From assembly GCF_027706845.1 (NCBI RefSeq), contig NZ_JAQGCZ010000002.1:124001-188000 (forward strand): a stretch of DNA of 64,000 bases, given 5' to 3'. The notes beneath the pieces were generated by a model. That model saw only the letters and a program-made list of their open reading frames with translations, was not told the DNA's origin and ran no database searches. The position numbers and the translations under genes are program-made. This DNA comes from Mycolicibacterium sp. BiH015. Its GTDB lineage: Bacteria; Actinomycetota; Actinomycetes; Mycobacteriales; Mycobacteriaceae. Below are positions 33,747-42,383 of the stretch, one piece after another; position 1 is the first letter of the stretch, and every line of letters begins with the position of its first letter.

Positions 33747-35759
33747 TTACACGGGCGCGTTCGCCGGTTGGAATACGCCCGAGCTGTCGGCTTCCTCCTC
33801 GGCGCGGATCACATGGACGACGGCGTTGATCAAAGCCAGGTGGGTGAACGCCTGCGGGAAGTTGCCCAGGTGCCGTCCGGTGCGCGGCTCGATTTCCTCG
33901 GCGTAGAGATGCAGGGGGCTGGCGAAGGACAACAACCGTTCGCACAGGTGCCGGGCCCGGTGGATCTCGCCGATCTCGACCAGCGCAGACACCAGCCAGA
34001 ACGAGCAGATGGTGAAGGTGCCCTCCTCGCCGGAGAGACCGTCGTCGGTCTCTTCGGTCCGGTAGCGCAGCACCAGGCCTTCTTCTGTCAGCTCGTCGGC
34101 GATCGCCAGCACCGTCGCCCGGATGCGCGGATCGTCGGGCGGCAGGAACCGGGTCAGCACCGCCAGCAACAGGGAGGCGTCCAGCGCCGGGTCGCCGTAC
34201 CTCTGGGTCAGCACGCCGCGCTCATCGACGCCGTGCTCCAGAATGTCGGCTTTGATCTCTTCGGCGATCGCACGCCACTGCTGGGCGTAGGACTTCTCGC
34301 CTTCCAGGTCGGCAAGTTTGGCGCCGCGATCCAGGGCTACCCAGCACATGATCTTGCTGGAGGTGAAATGCTGCGGTTCGCCGCGCACCTCCCAGATGCC
34401 GCGGTCGGGCTCCCTCCAGTGTTTGATCGCTTCCTCGACCTGCTCCTTGAGAACGGGCCACAACGTCTCGGGGATCTGCTCACGCGACTTCGTGTGCAGA
34501 TAGACCGAATCGAGCATCGTCCCCCAGATGTCGTGCTGCATCTGGTCGAAGGCGCCGTTGCCGATACGCACCGGACGAGCGTTGTCGTAGCCGGACAGAT
34601 GGTTGAGCTCTTCCTCGACCAGCGTGCGTTCCCCGCCGACGCCGTACATCACCTGCAGCGGATGACGTTCGCCGTTGTTGGCGCCGGATACATCGGCGAT
34701 GAACGCGAAGAAGTCGTCGGCCTCGCGATCCAGCCCGAGCGTGTAGAGACCCCACAGCGCGAAGGTCGAATCGCGGACCCAGGCGTACCGGTAATCCCAA
34801 TTGCGTTCACCCTGAGGCGTTTCCGGCAACGACGTGGTCGGCGCGGCCAGCAGTGCACCGGTCGGGGAGTAGGTCAGGCCCTTGAGCGTCAACGCGCTGC
34901 GCTGCAGATACGCCCGCCACGGATGGTCGGGGAAGTCGCCGACGTTGATCCACTGCCGCCAGCACTCGCTGGTCTGCCACATCTTGTCGGCGGCCTCGTC
35001 GAACGTCTGCGGCGCGGGGTGACCCGACCAGCTGAGCGCGACAAAGACGTTGTCACCCTCCTTGAGCCGGGTGCGCGCGCGAGCCTCACGGCCCTCCAGC
35101 CCGATGCGCAGATTGGTCGTGAGCCGCAGCGTCGGGTGGGAGTCGGGGTCCTTCGTCGCGCGCGCGATCGCCTCGCCGTAGGCCTGCGCCGAGTACTCCC
35201 ATTGCGCGCTGGTGCGGTGGTAGTCGAACGACGGTTCGCAGCTCATCACCAGCTCGACAGTGCCGCTCACGCACCGCACCGTGCGCAGCAGGATGTGCTC
35301 GGCATCCCAGTCCATCGGGGTGCGGCGGTGTGTGCGCGAGCGGCGCTCCAGGTCGTGCCACGGTCCCATCACCAGCGCGTCCCGCACGATCACCCAGCCG
35401 GTGTGGGTCTGCCAGGTGGTCTCCAGGATCAGGCTGCCGGGCAGATAGCGCCGAGCGGCGGGCACCGACACCCCGTACGGGCCGAGCCGGAAGTGACCGG
35501 CACCGCGGTCGAGGATTGCGCCGAACACGCTCGGGGAGTCCGGGCGCGGCACGCACAGCCACTCCACCGACCCGGCTGAGGAGATCAGGCACTGGGTCTC
35601 GCAGTCGGAAAGGAACGCGTAATCCGCGATAGGCGGGAACGGGTTCCGCAGTGGGCCGGCGGTGGCGTACGGCGTGGGCGAGGGCAGGGTCAACGCCGTC
35701 GATTCCCCGTTGGAAGACACCCCGCGGGAGGTTTCGGGCTGCTGCAAGACCATGGGCAC
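33747..35759 (-). CDS. treH: GH15-family alpha,alpha-trehalase
   Basis: This 670-residue enzyme has an N-terminal beta-sandwich domain and a C-terminal (alpha/alpha)6 barrel typical of glycoside hydrolase family 15. The motif RNWDYRYAWVRDSTF lies near residue 318, WGTMLDSVYLHT near residue 410 and GTFTICSFWLVSALVEIG near residue 600. The M. tuberculosis homologue Rv2402 and its M. smegmatis counterpart are reported cytoplasmic trehalases that cleave trehalose to glucose. The position next to a small membrane gene and the subI-cysTWA operon is the same as around Rv2402, which supports orthology. No signal peptide is present. Confidence 0.88.
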   Translation of the reverse strand: MPMVLQQPETSRGVSSNGESTALTLPSPTPYATAGPLRNPFPPIADYAFLSDCETQCLISSAGSVEWLCVPRPDSPSVFGAILDRGAGHFRLGPYGVSVPAARRYLPGSLILETTWQTHTGWVIVRDALVMGPWHDLERRSRTHRRTPMDWDAEHILLRTVRCVSGTVELVMSCEPSFDYHRTSAQWEYSAQAYGEAIARATKDPDSHPTLRLTTNLRIGLEGREARARTRLKEGDNVFVALSWSGHPAPQTFDEAADKMWQTSECWRQWINVGDFPDHPWRAYLQRSALTLKGLTYSPTGALLAAPTTSLPETPQGERNWDYRYAWVRDSTFALWGLYTLGLDREADDFFAFIADVSGANNGERHPLQVMYGVGGERTLVEEELNHLSGYDNARPVRIGNGAFDQMQHDIWGTMLDSVYLHTKSREQIPETLWPVLKEQVEEAIKHWREPDRGIWEVRGEPQHFTSSKIMCWVALDRGAKLADLEGEKSYAQQWRAIAEEIKADILEHGVDERGVLTQRYGDPALDASLLLAVLTRFLPPDDPRIRATVLAIADELTEEGLVLRYRTEETDDGLSGEEGTFTICSFWLVSALVEIGEIHRARHLCERLLSFASPLHLYAEEIEPRTGRHLGNFPQAFTHLALINAVVHVIRAEEEADSSGVFQPANAPV

Positions 35760-35838
35760 ATCATCGACCGTCGGATGCCTCGGCGTCTACCGGAACACCC
35801 CGTGAGGTGGGCGCCTCCGAGACGCCTAGGCTGGCCGG

Positions 35839-36051
35839 GTGGACGGCTTCCTCAACTGGTGGGACGGAGTGGAGTTGTGGCTCTCTGGGCTGCCGTTCGT
35901 CGCGCAGACGGTTGTCGTCATGCCGGTTGTGTTGGCGTTGGCCTACGTCGCCGCGGTGGTACTCGACGGTCTTCTCGGCAACGGCATCAGGATTCTGCAC
36001 CGTATCCGGCATACAGATGAAGACGCAGAGGAGCCGGAGGTGGCTCCGTGA
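35839..36051 (+). CDS. Small membrane protein, Rv2401A-like by position
   Basis: This 70-residue protein has one long hydrophobic segment (residues about 19-42) and a charged C-terminal tail. The start is a GTG at 35839; a TAGGCT box at 35827-35832 lies 7 nt upstream, so the message is probably leaderless. It is divergent from the trehalase gene and precedes the sulfate transport operon, the place held by the small membrane gene Rv2401A in M. tuberculosis. Function is unknown. Confidence 0.65.
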   Translation: MDGFLNWWDGVELWLSGLPFVAQTVVVMPVVLALAYVAAVVLDGLLGNGIRILHRIRHTDEDAEEPEVAP

Positions 36052-36079
36052 GCGCTTGCGCGAAGAGGAGATTGCCCCG

Positions 36080-36166
36080 ATGAGCGGTATGCCGCGCTCC
36101 CGTGTGACGCTGGCGCTCGTCGCCTTGATCGTCCTGGTCGTCGTGATGTGGGTGCTCACGCGCTGA
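36080..36166 (+). CDS. 28-residue single-helix membrane peptide
   Basis: A short frame ATG at 36080 to TGA at 36164-36166 encodes a basic N-terminus (MSGMPRSR) followed by a continuous hydrophobic helix (VTLALVALIVLVVVMWVL). AAGAGGAG lies about 9 nt before the ATG, a good ribosome site. It begins 28 nt after the preceding small membrane gene, so the two may be translated from one message. No family is recognised. Its end overlaps the -35 region of the sulfate operon promoter. Confidence 0.55.
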   Translation: MSGMPRSRVTLALVALIVLVVVMWVLTR

Positions 36167-36190
36167 CAAATCCGTCGGCTCTGTTATTCT
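36163..36190 (+). promoter_or_regulatory. Promoter of the sulfate transport operon
   Basis: CTGACA at 36163-36168 and TATTCT at 36185-36190 are separated by 16 nt. The -10 box ends 8 nt before the ATG of the polycysteine leader at 36198, so transcription should start at or beside that ATG and give a leaderless message. Confidence 0.65.
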
Positions 36191-36197
36191 TCGCGCC

Positions 36198-36290
36198 ATG
36201 CAATCGGCGTCCGGCAACAAGGGTGGCCACATCGTGGCCCTCATTGCCGTGGGTTTCGCTGCCGTTGCTGATGTGTGTTGTTGTCGCTGA
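36198..36290 (+). CDS. Leaderless polycysteine leader peptide (attenuator sORF)
   Basis: This 30-codon frame starts at the ATG at 36198, 8 nt after a -10 box, and ends with Val-Cys-Cys-Cys-Arg-stop (codons 26-31). Leaderless short ORFs with runs of Cys codons are reported in mycobacteria as cysteine-responsive attenuators of sulfur operons. Ribosomes are thought to slow at the Cys codons when charged tRNA-Cys is scarce, which exposes the ribosome site of the downstream gene. It lies 118 nt upstream of subI, the first gene for sulfate uptake, exactly where such control is expected. The peptide itself probably has no function. Confidence 0.85.
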   Translation: MQSASGNKGGHIVALIAVGFAAVADVCCCR

Positions 36291-36338
36291 CACCCTGCCC
36301 GTTCGTGGCTCGGCGTCGGTGACGGCTGTGGCATAACT

Positions 36339-36403
36339 GCCTTTCAGCAAGAACCTGCCTTCCCGCGACGGGTCCATCCTCGGAATCCCGAAACCGGAAA
36401 GGT
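36339..36403 (+). promoter_or_regulatory. Candidate anti-Shine-Dalgarno pairing of the Cys attenuator
   Basis: The subI ribosome site GGAAAGG (36396-36402) can pair with CCTTTC at 36340-36345: six Watson-Crick pairs plus one flanking G-U. The upstream strand lies about 50 nt after the leader stop. This could hide the subI start until a ribosome stalled at the leader's Cys codons alters the fold. The pairing was found by eye and not folded. Confidence 0.45.
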
Positions 36404-36408
36404 CATTC

Positions 36409-37434
36409 ATGCACAAGATCCTGAAATCTACGAAGCGCTGGCGCACTGCCGCCGCGCTCGCGACCACCGCAACTGTGCTGGCCGCGTGTGGCGGCGGCGC
36501 CAGCGACGTAGCCGGGGGCGAGGGTGGCAGCGGTAGTGCAGAGACCACGCTGACCCTGGTCGCGTTCGCCGTGCCGGAGCCAGGCTGGTCGAAGGCTGCA
36601 CCCGCGTTCGCCGCGACCGAGGAAGGCAAGGGCGTCGAGGTCACTGCTTCCTACGGCGCCTCGGGTGACCAGTCGCGCAGCGTGGAATCGGGCAAGCCGG
36701 CCGACGTCGTCAACTTCTCGGTCGAACCGGACATCACCCGCCTCGTCAAGGCCGGCAAGGTCGACGAGGACTGGAACGCGGGCCCCAACAAGGGCATCGC
36801 GTTCGGCTCGATCGTCACGTTCGCGGTTCGCCCCGGGAATCCGAAGAATATCCGCACATGGGACGACCTTCTGCAGCCCGGCATCGAGGTCATCACCCCG
36901 AGCCCGCTTAGCTCCGGTGCGGCGAAGTGGAACCTGCTTGCGCCCTACGCCTACGCCAGCAACGGCGGACAGAACCCGCAGGCCGGCATCGATTTCGTGA
37001 ACAAGCTCGTCACCGAGCATGTGAAGCTGCGTCCCGGCTCGGGTCGCGAGGCCACCGACGTGTTCCGTCAGGGCAGCGGCGACGTGCTGCTCGCCTACGA
37101 GAACGAGGCCCTGAACTTCGACCTCGAGCACGTCAACCCGGCGCAGACGTTCAAGATCGAGAACCCGACCGCGGTGGTCAACACGAGCCAGCACATCGAG
37201 AAGGCGCAGGCGTTCGTCGACTTCCAGTTCACCCCGGAGGGTCAGAAGGTGTGGGCCGAGGCCGGCTTCCGGCCGGTCGATCCTGCGGTCGCCGAGGAGT
37301 ACAAGGACAAGTTCCCCGCGCCGGAGAAGCTCTGGACCATTGATGACCTCGGCGGTTGGAGCAAGGTCGACACCGAGCTGTTCGATAAGGACAACGGCAC
37401 CATCACCAAGATCTACAAGCAGGCGACTGGATGA
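36409..37434 (+). CDS. subI: Sulfate-binding lipoprotein SubI
   Basis: This 341-residue periplasmic-type binding protein has a signal peptide with lipobox LAAC (Cys27), then a sulfate/thiosulfate-binding fold with TLVAFAVPEPGWSKAAPAF, YGASGDQSRSV and PSPLSSGAAKWNLLAPY, close to M. tuberculosis SubI (Rv2400c). It captures sulfate outside the membrane for the CysTWA importer. A GGAAAGG ribosome site precedes the ATG, and the leader attenuator lies upstream. The stop overlaps the cysT start by 4 nt. Confidence 0.93.
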   Translation: MHKILKSTKRWRTAAALATTATVLAACGGGASDVAGGEGGSGSAETTLTLVAFAVPEPGWSKAAPAFAATEEGKGVEVTASYGASGDQSRSVESGKPADVVNFSVEPDITRLVKAGKVDEDWNAGPNKGIAFGSIVTFAVRPGNPKNIRTWDDLLQPGIEVITPSPLSSGAAKWNLLAPYAYASNGGQNPQAGIDFVNKLVTEHVKLRPGSGREATDVFRQGSGDVLLAYENEALNFDLEHVNPAQTFKIENPTAVVNTSQHIEKAQAFVDFQFTPEGQKVWAEAGFRPVDPAVAEEYKDKFPAPEKLWTIDDLGGWSKVDTELFDKDNGTITKIYKQATG

Positions 37435-38303
37435 CTTCGGTCGTTGACCCGAACCCCGAGGCGATCCGTCCGGAGCTGAGCCCAGCTCCGGGCGGGCGGC
37501 CCGGGTTCCGCCGGCCGGGCGGCGCCTCTCTTCAGGTGGGCGTCGCGGTGGTGTGGCTGTCCCTCATCGTGCTGCTCCCCCTGGGAGCGATCGTCTGGAT
37601 CTCCGCCAAAGGCGGCTGGGAGGCCTTCGTCTCGGCGGTCACCTCGCCGTCGGCGCTGGCGTCGTTCAAGGTCACCTTGACCATCTCGGTGATCGTGACC
37701 CTGGTGAACCTGGTGTTCGGCCTGTTGATCGCTTGGGTGCTGGTACGCGACGATTTCCCGTTCAAACGGATCATCGACGCGATCATCGATCTGCCGTTCG
37801 CGCTGCCCACGATCGTGGCGAGCCTCGTGCTGCTCGCTCTCTACGGCCCGTCCAGCCCGGTGGGAATCCATATTCAGCACACCCCGTGGGGCGTCGGCGT
37901 CGCGCTGGCCTTCGTGACGTTGCCCTTCGTCGTCCGCGCGGTGCAGCCCGTGCTGCTTGAGCTCGACCGCGAGGTCGAGGAGGCGGCGGCGTCGTTGGGG
38001 GCCAACAATCTGACCATTTTCTTCTCGGTCATCTTGCCGGCGCTGGCCCCGTCGTTGCTGTCAGGTGCCGGTCTCGCCTTCTCGAGGGCCATCGGCGAGT
38101 TCGGGTCCATCGTGCTCATCGGTGGAGCGATCCCCGGGGAGACGGAAGTGTCCTCGCAGTGGATCAGGACGCTGATCGAGAACGACGACCCCGCCGGTGC
38201 TGCCGCCATCTCGATTGTGTTGCTTGTAATTTCATTCGTCGTACTGTTCATCCTGCGTTACTTCGGCGCGCGGGCCGCCAAGCGCGAACAGGCGGCGCGA
38301 TGA
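37431..38303 (+). CDS. cysT: Sulfate ABC transporter permease CysT
   Basis: This 290-residue inner-membrane permease has six main hydrophobic segments and a typical CysT EAA loop (EVEEAAASLGANNLTIFFSVILP near residue 180). The N-terminal 35 residues are polar and Pro-rich. It pairs with CysW to form the sulfate channel. It overlaps subI upstream and cysW downstream by 4 nt each. Confidence 0.93.
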   Translation: MTSVVDPNPEAIRPELSPAPGGRPGFRRPGGASLQVGVAVVWLSLIVLLPLGAIVWISAKGGWEAFVSAVTSPSALASFKVTLTISVIVTLVNLVFGLLIAWVLVRDDFPFKRIIDAIIDLPFALPTIVASLVLLALYGPSSPVGIHIQHTPWGVGVALAFVTLPFVVRAVQPVLLELDREVEEAAASLGANNLTIFFSVILPALAPSLLSGAGLAFSRAIGEFGSIVLIGGAIPGETEVSSQWIRTLIENDDPAGAAAISIVLLVISFVVLFILRYFGARAAKREQAAR

Positions 38304-39118
38304 CTCTCTCGGTGCCGACAAAGCTGATTCTGCGCTTCATCGCGATCATCTACATTTTCGGACTGCTGATCGTGCCGCTGGGCGCGATCCTGTGGCAGAC
38401 ATTCGCCCCCGGCCTCGGCGAATTCTGGGCGTCCATCACCACCCCGGCAGCTCAGTCGGCGCTGTCGCTGTCGCTGCTCGTCGTCGCGATCGTGGTGCCG
38501 CTCAACGTCGTGTTCGGAGTGTCGACCGCACTGGTGTTGGCGCGCACCAAATTCCGCGGCAAGAACGCACTGCAAGCGGCAATCGACCTGCCTTTCGCGG
38601 TGTCACCCGTGGTCGTCGGCGTCGCGTTGATCGCATTGTGGGGGACCGCGGGCCTGTTCGGCTTTGTGCAGAACGACCTCGGTGTGAAGATCATCTTCGG
38701 CTTTCCCGGGATCGTACTGGCCAGCATTTTCGTGACCCTGCCGTTCGTGATCCGAGAAGTCGAACCGGTGTTGCACGAGATCGGAACCGACCAGGAGGAG
38801 GCGTCGGCCACGCTCGGCGCCAGCGCGTGGCAGACGTTCTGGCGGGTGACCCTCCCGTCCATCCGCTGGGGACTGACCTACGGCGTGGTCCTCACCGTGG
38901 CCCGCACGCTCGGGGAGTTCGGTGCCGTGCTCGTCGTCTCGTCGAATCTTCCCGGGCAATCGCAGACGCTCACGCTGCTGGTTCACGATCGCTACACCCG
39001 CGGCGACGACTACGGCGCCTACACCATCTCGACGGTGCTGATGGCCGTCGCCGTGACAGTGCTCATCGCGCAGATCGTGTTCGACGCGCAACGCAAACGC
39101 ACCAGAACCGAAGACTGA
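38300..39118 (+). CDS. cysW: Sulfate ABC transporter permease CysW
   Basis: This 272-residue permease has six hydrophobic segments, the EAA loop EEASATLGASAWQTFWRVTLP near residue 175 and the LGEFGAVLVVSSNLPG segment characteristic of CysW. The ATG at 38300 overlaps the cysT stop. An in-frame extension from 38159 lies inside cysT and is rejected. cysA follows after 17 nt. Confidence 0.92.
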   Translation: MTLSVPTKLILRFIAIIYIFGLLIVPLGAILWQTFAPGLGEFWASITTPAAQSALSLSLLVVAIVVPLNVVFGVSTALVLARTKFRGKNALQAAIDLPFAVSPVVVGVALIALWGTAGLFGFVQNDLGVKIIFGFPGIVLASIFVTLPFVIREVEPVLHEIGTDQEEASATLGASAWQTFWRVTLPSIRWGLTYGVVLTVARTLGEFGAVLVVSSNLPGQSQTLTLLVHDRYTRGDDYGAYTISTVLMAVAVTVLIAQIVFDAQRKRTRTED

Positions 39119-39135
39119 GTAGGGGAGTCGGATCC

Positions 39136-40188
39136 ATGACTGAATTCGCCATCGAGGTCAAAGGCGCGAACAAGCACTACGGAGACTTCGCCGCCCTCGA
39201 CAACGTGGACTTCGTCGTTCCCAAGGGGTCTCTGACGTCGCTGCTGGGCCCCAGCGGCTCTGGTAAATCGACGTTGTTGCGCGCGATCGCGGGACTTGAC
39301 CAGCCCGACTCGGGAACCGTCGTCATCAACGGCCGCGACGTGACCAAAGAGCCACCTCAGCGTCGCGGTATCGGCTTCGTGTTCCAGCATTACGCGGCGT
39401 TCAAGCATCTGACCGTGCGGGACAACGTCGCGTTCGGCCTGAAGATCCGCAAGAAGCCGAAGTCGGAGGTGAAGACCAAAGTCGACGACCTTCTCGACAT
39501 CGTCGGACTGGGCGGTTTCAAGGACCGCTATCCGGCGCAGTTGTCCGGTGGCCAACGACAGCGCATGGCTCTGGCCCGCGCGCTGGCCATCGACCCCGAG
39601 GTGCTCTTGCTCGACGAACCCTTCGGGGCCCTCGACGCCAAGGTGCGTGAGGATCTTCGCCTCTGGCTTCGCAGGCTGCATCACGATGTGAATGTCACGA
39701 CGGTGCTCGTGACCCACGACCAGGCCGAGGCGTTGGACGTGTCCGACCGGATCGCGGTCCTGAACAAAGGACGCATTGAACAGGTCGGGACGCCCGTCGA
39801 GGTCTACGACCAGCCGAAGACCGAGTTCGTCCTGGGCTTCCTCGGCGCGGTGTCGGCACTCGACGGTGTGCTGGTGCGCCCGCACGACATCCGGGTCGGC
39901 CGCAGTTCCGAGCTTCCGGTCGCCGCCGACGGCACGGGCATCGGTACCGCGGTGGTCGAAGCGACCATCGACCGCGTGGTCAAGCTTGGCTTCGAGGTTC
40001 GCGTAGAACTCACCGACGCGACGACCGGCGCGCCGTTCACCGCGCAGATCACCCGCGGCGACTCCGAAGCGCTGGGGCTCAAGTCGGGCGACACCGTCTA
40101 CGTTCGGGCGACGCGGGTGCCTCCGATCGCCCGGTCGCTGGAAGCCCCGGGCATCGTCGGCCGGTCGGAGCCGGTGCCCGCGAGCTGA
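39136..40188 (+). CDS. cysA: Sulfate ABC transporter ATPase CysA (first copy)
   Basis: This 350-residue ATPase has Walker [10 protein letters not shown] near residue 40, [14 protein letters not shown]-loop, signature LSGGQRQRM, Walker B VLLLDEP and switch [10 protein letters not shown]. From about residue 240 a regulatory TOBE-like domain follows ([12 protein letters not shown]). This is the layout of CysA, which powers sulfate and thiosulfate import. A second, very similar cysA begins 158 nt downstream. This copy is the one directly adjoining cysW. Confidence 0.92.
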   Translation: MTEFAIEVKGANKHYGDFAALDNVDFVVPKGSLTSLLGPSGSGKSTLLRAIAGLDQPDSGTVVINGRDVTKEPPQRRGIGFVFQHYAAFKHLTVRDNVAFGLKIRKKPKSEVKTKVDDLLDIVGLGGFKDRYPAQLSGGQRQRMALARALAIDPEVLLLDEPFGALDAKVREDLRLWLRRLHHDVNVTTVLVTHDQAEALDVSDRIAVLNKGRIEQVGTPVEVYDQPKTEFVLGFLGAVSALDGVLVRPHDIRVGRSSELPVAADGTGIGTAVVEATIDRVVKLGFEVRVELTDATTGAPFTAQITRGDSEALGLKSGDTVYVRATRVPPIARSLEAPGIVGRSEPVPAS

Positions 40189-40346
40189 CGTGGAGTTGTA
40201 TTTCGCCCATGACATGGCCGGAGCTTCTGGCAGTGAGCTTCGCGCACTACGTTCTACGCTGGGTCTACTGGCGATCGGCACCGGGGGCTTCTACGTCGGC
40301 GAGTCACTGGGATGAGCAGGTTTGGACGAGGGGACGTGGGACAGGC

Positions 40347-41375
40347 ATGACAGATGCGATCGTCGTCCGCGGCGCGAACAAGCACTTCGGTGATTTCGCG
40401 GCGCTGGACAACGTCGATTTCACCGTGCCCAAGGGGTCGCTCACGTCGCTGCTCGGACCGAGTGGGTCCGGAAAGTCGACGCTGCTGCGTGCCATCGCCG
40501 GCCTCGACAACCCGGACACGGGCACCGTGGTGATCAACGGGCGCGACGTCACCAACATCCCACCGCAGCGCCGCGGCATCGGATTCGTCTTCCAGCACTA
40601 TGCGGCGTTCAAGCACCTGACCGTCCGCGACAACGTCGCATTCGGACTGAAGATCCGCAAGAAGTCGAAGTCAGAGATCAAGGACAAGGTCGACAACCTG
40701 CTCGAGGTCGTCGGGCTCGCGGGCTTCCAGAATCGTTACCCCAACCAGCTCTCCGGCGGCCAGCGGCAGCGGATGGCGCTGGCGCGGGCGTTGGCGGTCG
40801 ACCCGGAGGTGCTTCTGCTGGACGAACCGTTCGGCGCGCTGGACGCCAAGGTCCGCGAGGACCTGCGCGCCTGGTTGCGGCGACTGCACGACGAAGTGCA
40901 CGTCACCACCGTTCTCGTCACCCATGATCAGTCCGAGGCGCTCGACATCTCCGATCGGGTCGCCGTCCTGAACAAGGGCCGCATCGAGCAGGTGGGATCG
41001 CCGAGCGCGGTGTACGACTCGCCGGCGAACGCATTCGTGATGTCGTTCCTGGGTGCCGTCTCCTCACTGAACGGAGTTCTGGTGCGTCCGCACGACATTC
41101 GCGTCGGGCGCAACCCGGACATGGCGATCGCGACGAGCGATACCACCATCCAGGCGACCGGAGTCACCCGAGCGGTGATCGAGCGCGTCGTCATGCTCGG
41201 CTTCGAGGTCCGGGTGGAGCTGCTCAACGCGGCGACTCAGCAACCGTTTACCGCACAGATCACCCGTGGTGACGCAGAAGCGTTGGGCCTCAAGGAAGGT
41301 GACACGGTCTACGTGCGCGCCACCCGCGTGCCGTCCCTGCCCACCGACGAACCGGTCGCCGTTTCCTCGGTGTGA
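40347..41375 (+). CDS. cysA: Second CysA-type ATPase, tandem duplicate
   Basis: This 342-residue ATPase matches the preceding CysA almost residue for residue across the nucleotide-binding domain (the [20 protein letters not shown] and [20 protein letters not shown] segments are identical) and into the TOBE-like region. The last part is more diverged. It is a local duplication. I use the ATG at 40347; a 46-codon in-frame extension to 40209 has no homology and no ribosome site. The 158-nt gap before it holds no other gene. M. tuberculosis has a single cysA at this place. Confidence 0.9.
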   Translation: MTDAIVVRGANKHFGDFAALDNVDFTVPKGSLTSLLGPSGSGKSTLLRAIAGLDNPDTGTVVINGRDVTNIPPQRRGIGFVFQHYAAFKHLTVRDNVAFGLKIRKKSKSEIKDKVDNLLEVVGLAGFQNRYPNQLSGGQRQRMALARALAVDPEVLLLDEPFGALDAKVREDLRAWLRRLHDEVHVTTVLVTHDQSEALDISDRVAVLNKGRIEQVGSPSAVYDSPANAFVMSFLGAVSSLNGVLVRPHDIRVGRNPDMAIATSDTTIQATGVTRAVIERVVMLGFEVRVELLNAATQQPFTAQITRGDAEALGLKEGDTVYVRATRVPSLPTDEPVAVSSV

Positions 41376-41384
41376 CGGTCGAGC

Positions 41385-42383
41385 TCACGCCGCTTCGGTC
41401 GGCAGCAGTCGATACAGCAGATCCGTCAGCGTCAGCAGCCCTTGCCCGGACGGTCCGTCGACGACCACCAGGTGATTGCGCGTGTCCCGCATCAGCGTGA
41501 GCGCCTCGTAGACCGGGGTTGTCTCCGGCAATGTCAGTACCGGTCGCATCAAATCGCGGGCGGGGGCGTCTCCGGTCAGGCTGTCGCGTACGTGAACGAC
41601 CCCGACGATCGCCTCACCGTCGCGCACCAGTAGCCGCAGGTGTCCCGTGGTGCGGGCTTTCTCCTTGATCCGGGTCGGCGGTGCGTCGACCGAAACGTCG
41701 CTGTAAACCCCGCCGCGGCGCGCGACCTGACCGACGGTCAGCGCTTCGAGTTCCAGCGCGCTGGCCAGATTGGCGCGATAGCTCTCATCGAGGGTGCCCA
41801 CTGTCGCCGAGTGCTCGACGAGCTGGCGCAGCGCGTCGGGATTCTGGGTGTCGGTCAATTCGTCGACCGGCGTCACCCCGACCTGGTGCAGGCACCAGTT
41901 GGCCGCGCTGTTGAGGGCGCGCAGAAGAGGCCGCATCACGAACATGAAGCCGCGCATGGGAAGTGCCAACATCGTTGCCGACTTCTCCGGGTGCGCGATG
42001 GCCCATGACTTGGGCGCCATCTCGCCGACCACCAGGTGAAGGAATGTCACGATCACCAGTGCCAGCACGAATGCGCCGACATCGGCGAGCAGCTTCGGAG
42101 CCCCGAGGTCGTTGATCAACGGCGTGATCGCCTTCTGGACAGCAGGTTTGGTGATCGCACCGAGCAGCAGGGTGCAGGCGGTGATGCCGAGCTGGGCACC
42201 GGCCAACAGCAGAGACAACTCGCTGGCACTGCGCAGTGCCGCCCGAGCCGACGCGCTGGTGGCCGCGGCATCCTCAAGTCGGTTGCGGCGCGCGGCGATC
42301 AACGCGAACTCCACGGCCACGAAGAACGCGCTGGCCGCGATGAGCGCAACAGTCACGGCGACCACCACCCACGGGTTACTCAT
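41385..42383 (-). CDS. CNNM/CorC-type membrane protein (DUF21 plus CBS pair)
   Basis: This 332-residue protein has an N-terminal DUF21/CNNM transmembrane domain (residues about 1-200, with FALIAARRNRLEDAA and LVVGEMAPKSWAIAHPE) and a C-terminal pair of CBS domains. It lacks the CorC_HlyC end domain. Such proteins are linked to magnesium or cobalt movement and are still often labelled hemolysins. Its ATG at 42383 overlaps the 3' end of the similar upstream gene by 8 nt. The two probably form a paired unit like Rv1842c-Rv1841c. Confidence 0.82.
   Translation of the reverse strand: MSNPWVVVAVTVALIAASAFFVAVEFALIAARRNRLEDAAATSASARAALRSASELSLLLAGAQLGITACTLLLGAITKPAVQKAITPLINDLGAPKLLADVGAFVLALVIVTFLHLVVGEMAPKSWAIAHPEKSATMLALPMRGFMFVMRPLLRALNSAANWCLHQVGVTPVDELTDTQNPDALRQLVEHSATVGTLDESYRANLASALELEALTVGQVARRGGVYSDVSVDAPPTRIKEKARTTGHLRLLVRDGEAIVGVVHVRDSLTGDAPARDLMRPVLTLPETTPVYEALTLMRDTRNHLVVVDGPSGQGLLTLTDLLYRLLPTEAA

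Noticed and set aside
40209..40346. 46-codon N-terminal extension of the second CysA
   Set aside because: It has no homology, no ribosome site, and the family start aligns at 40347.
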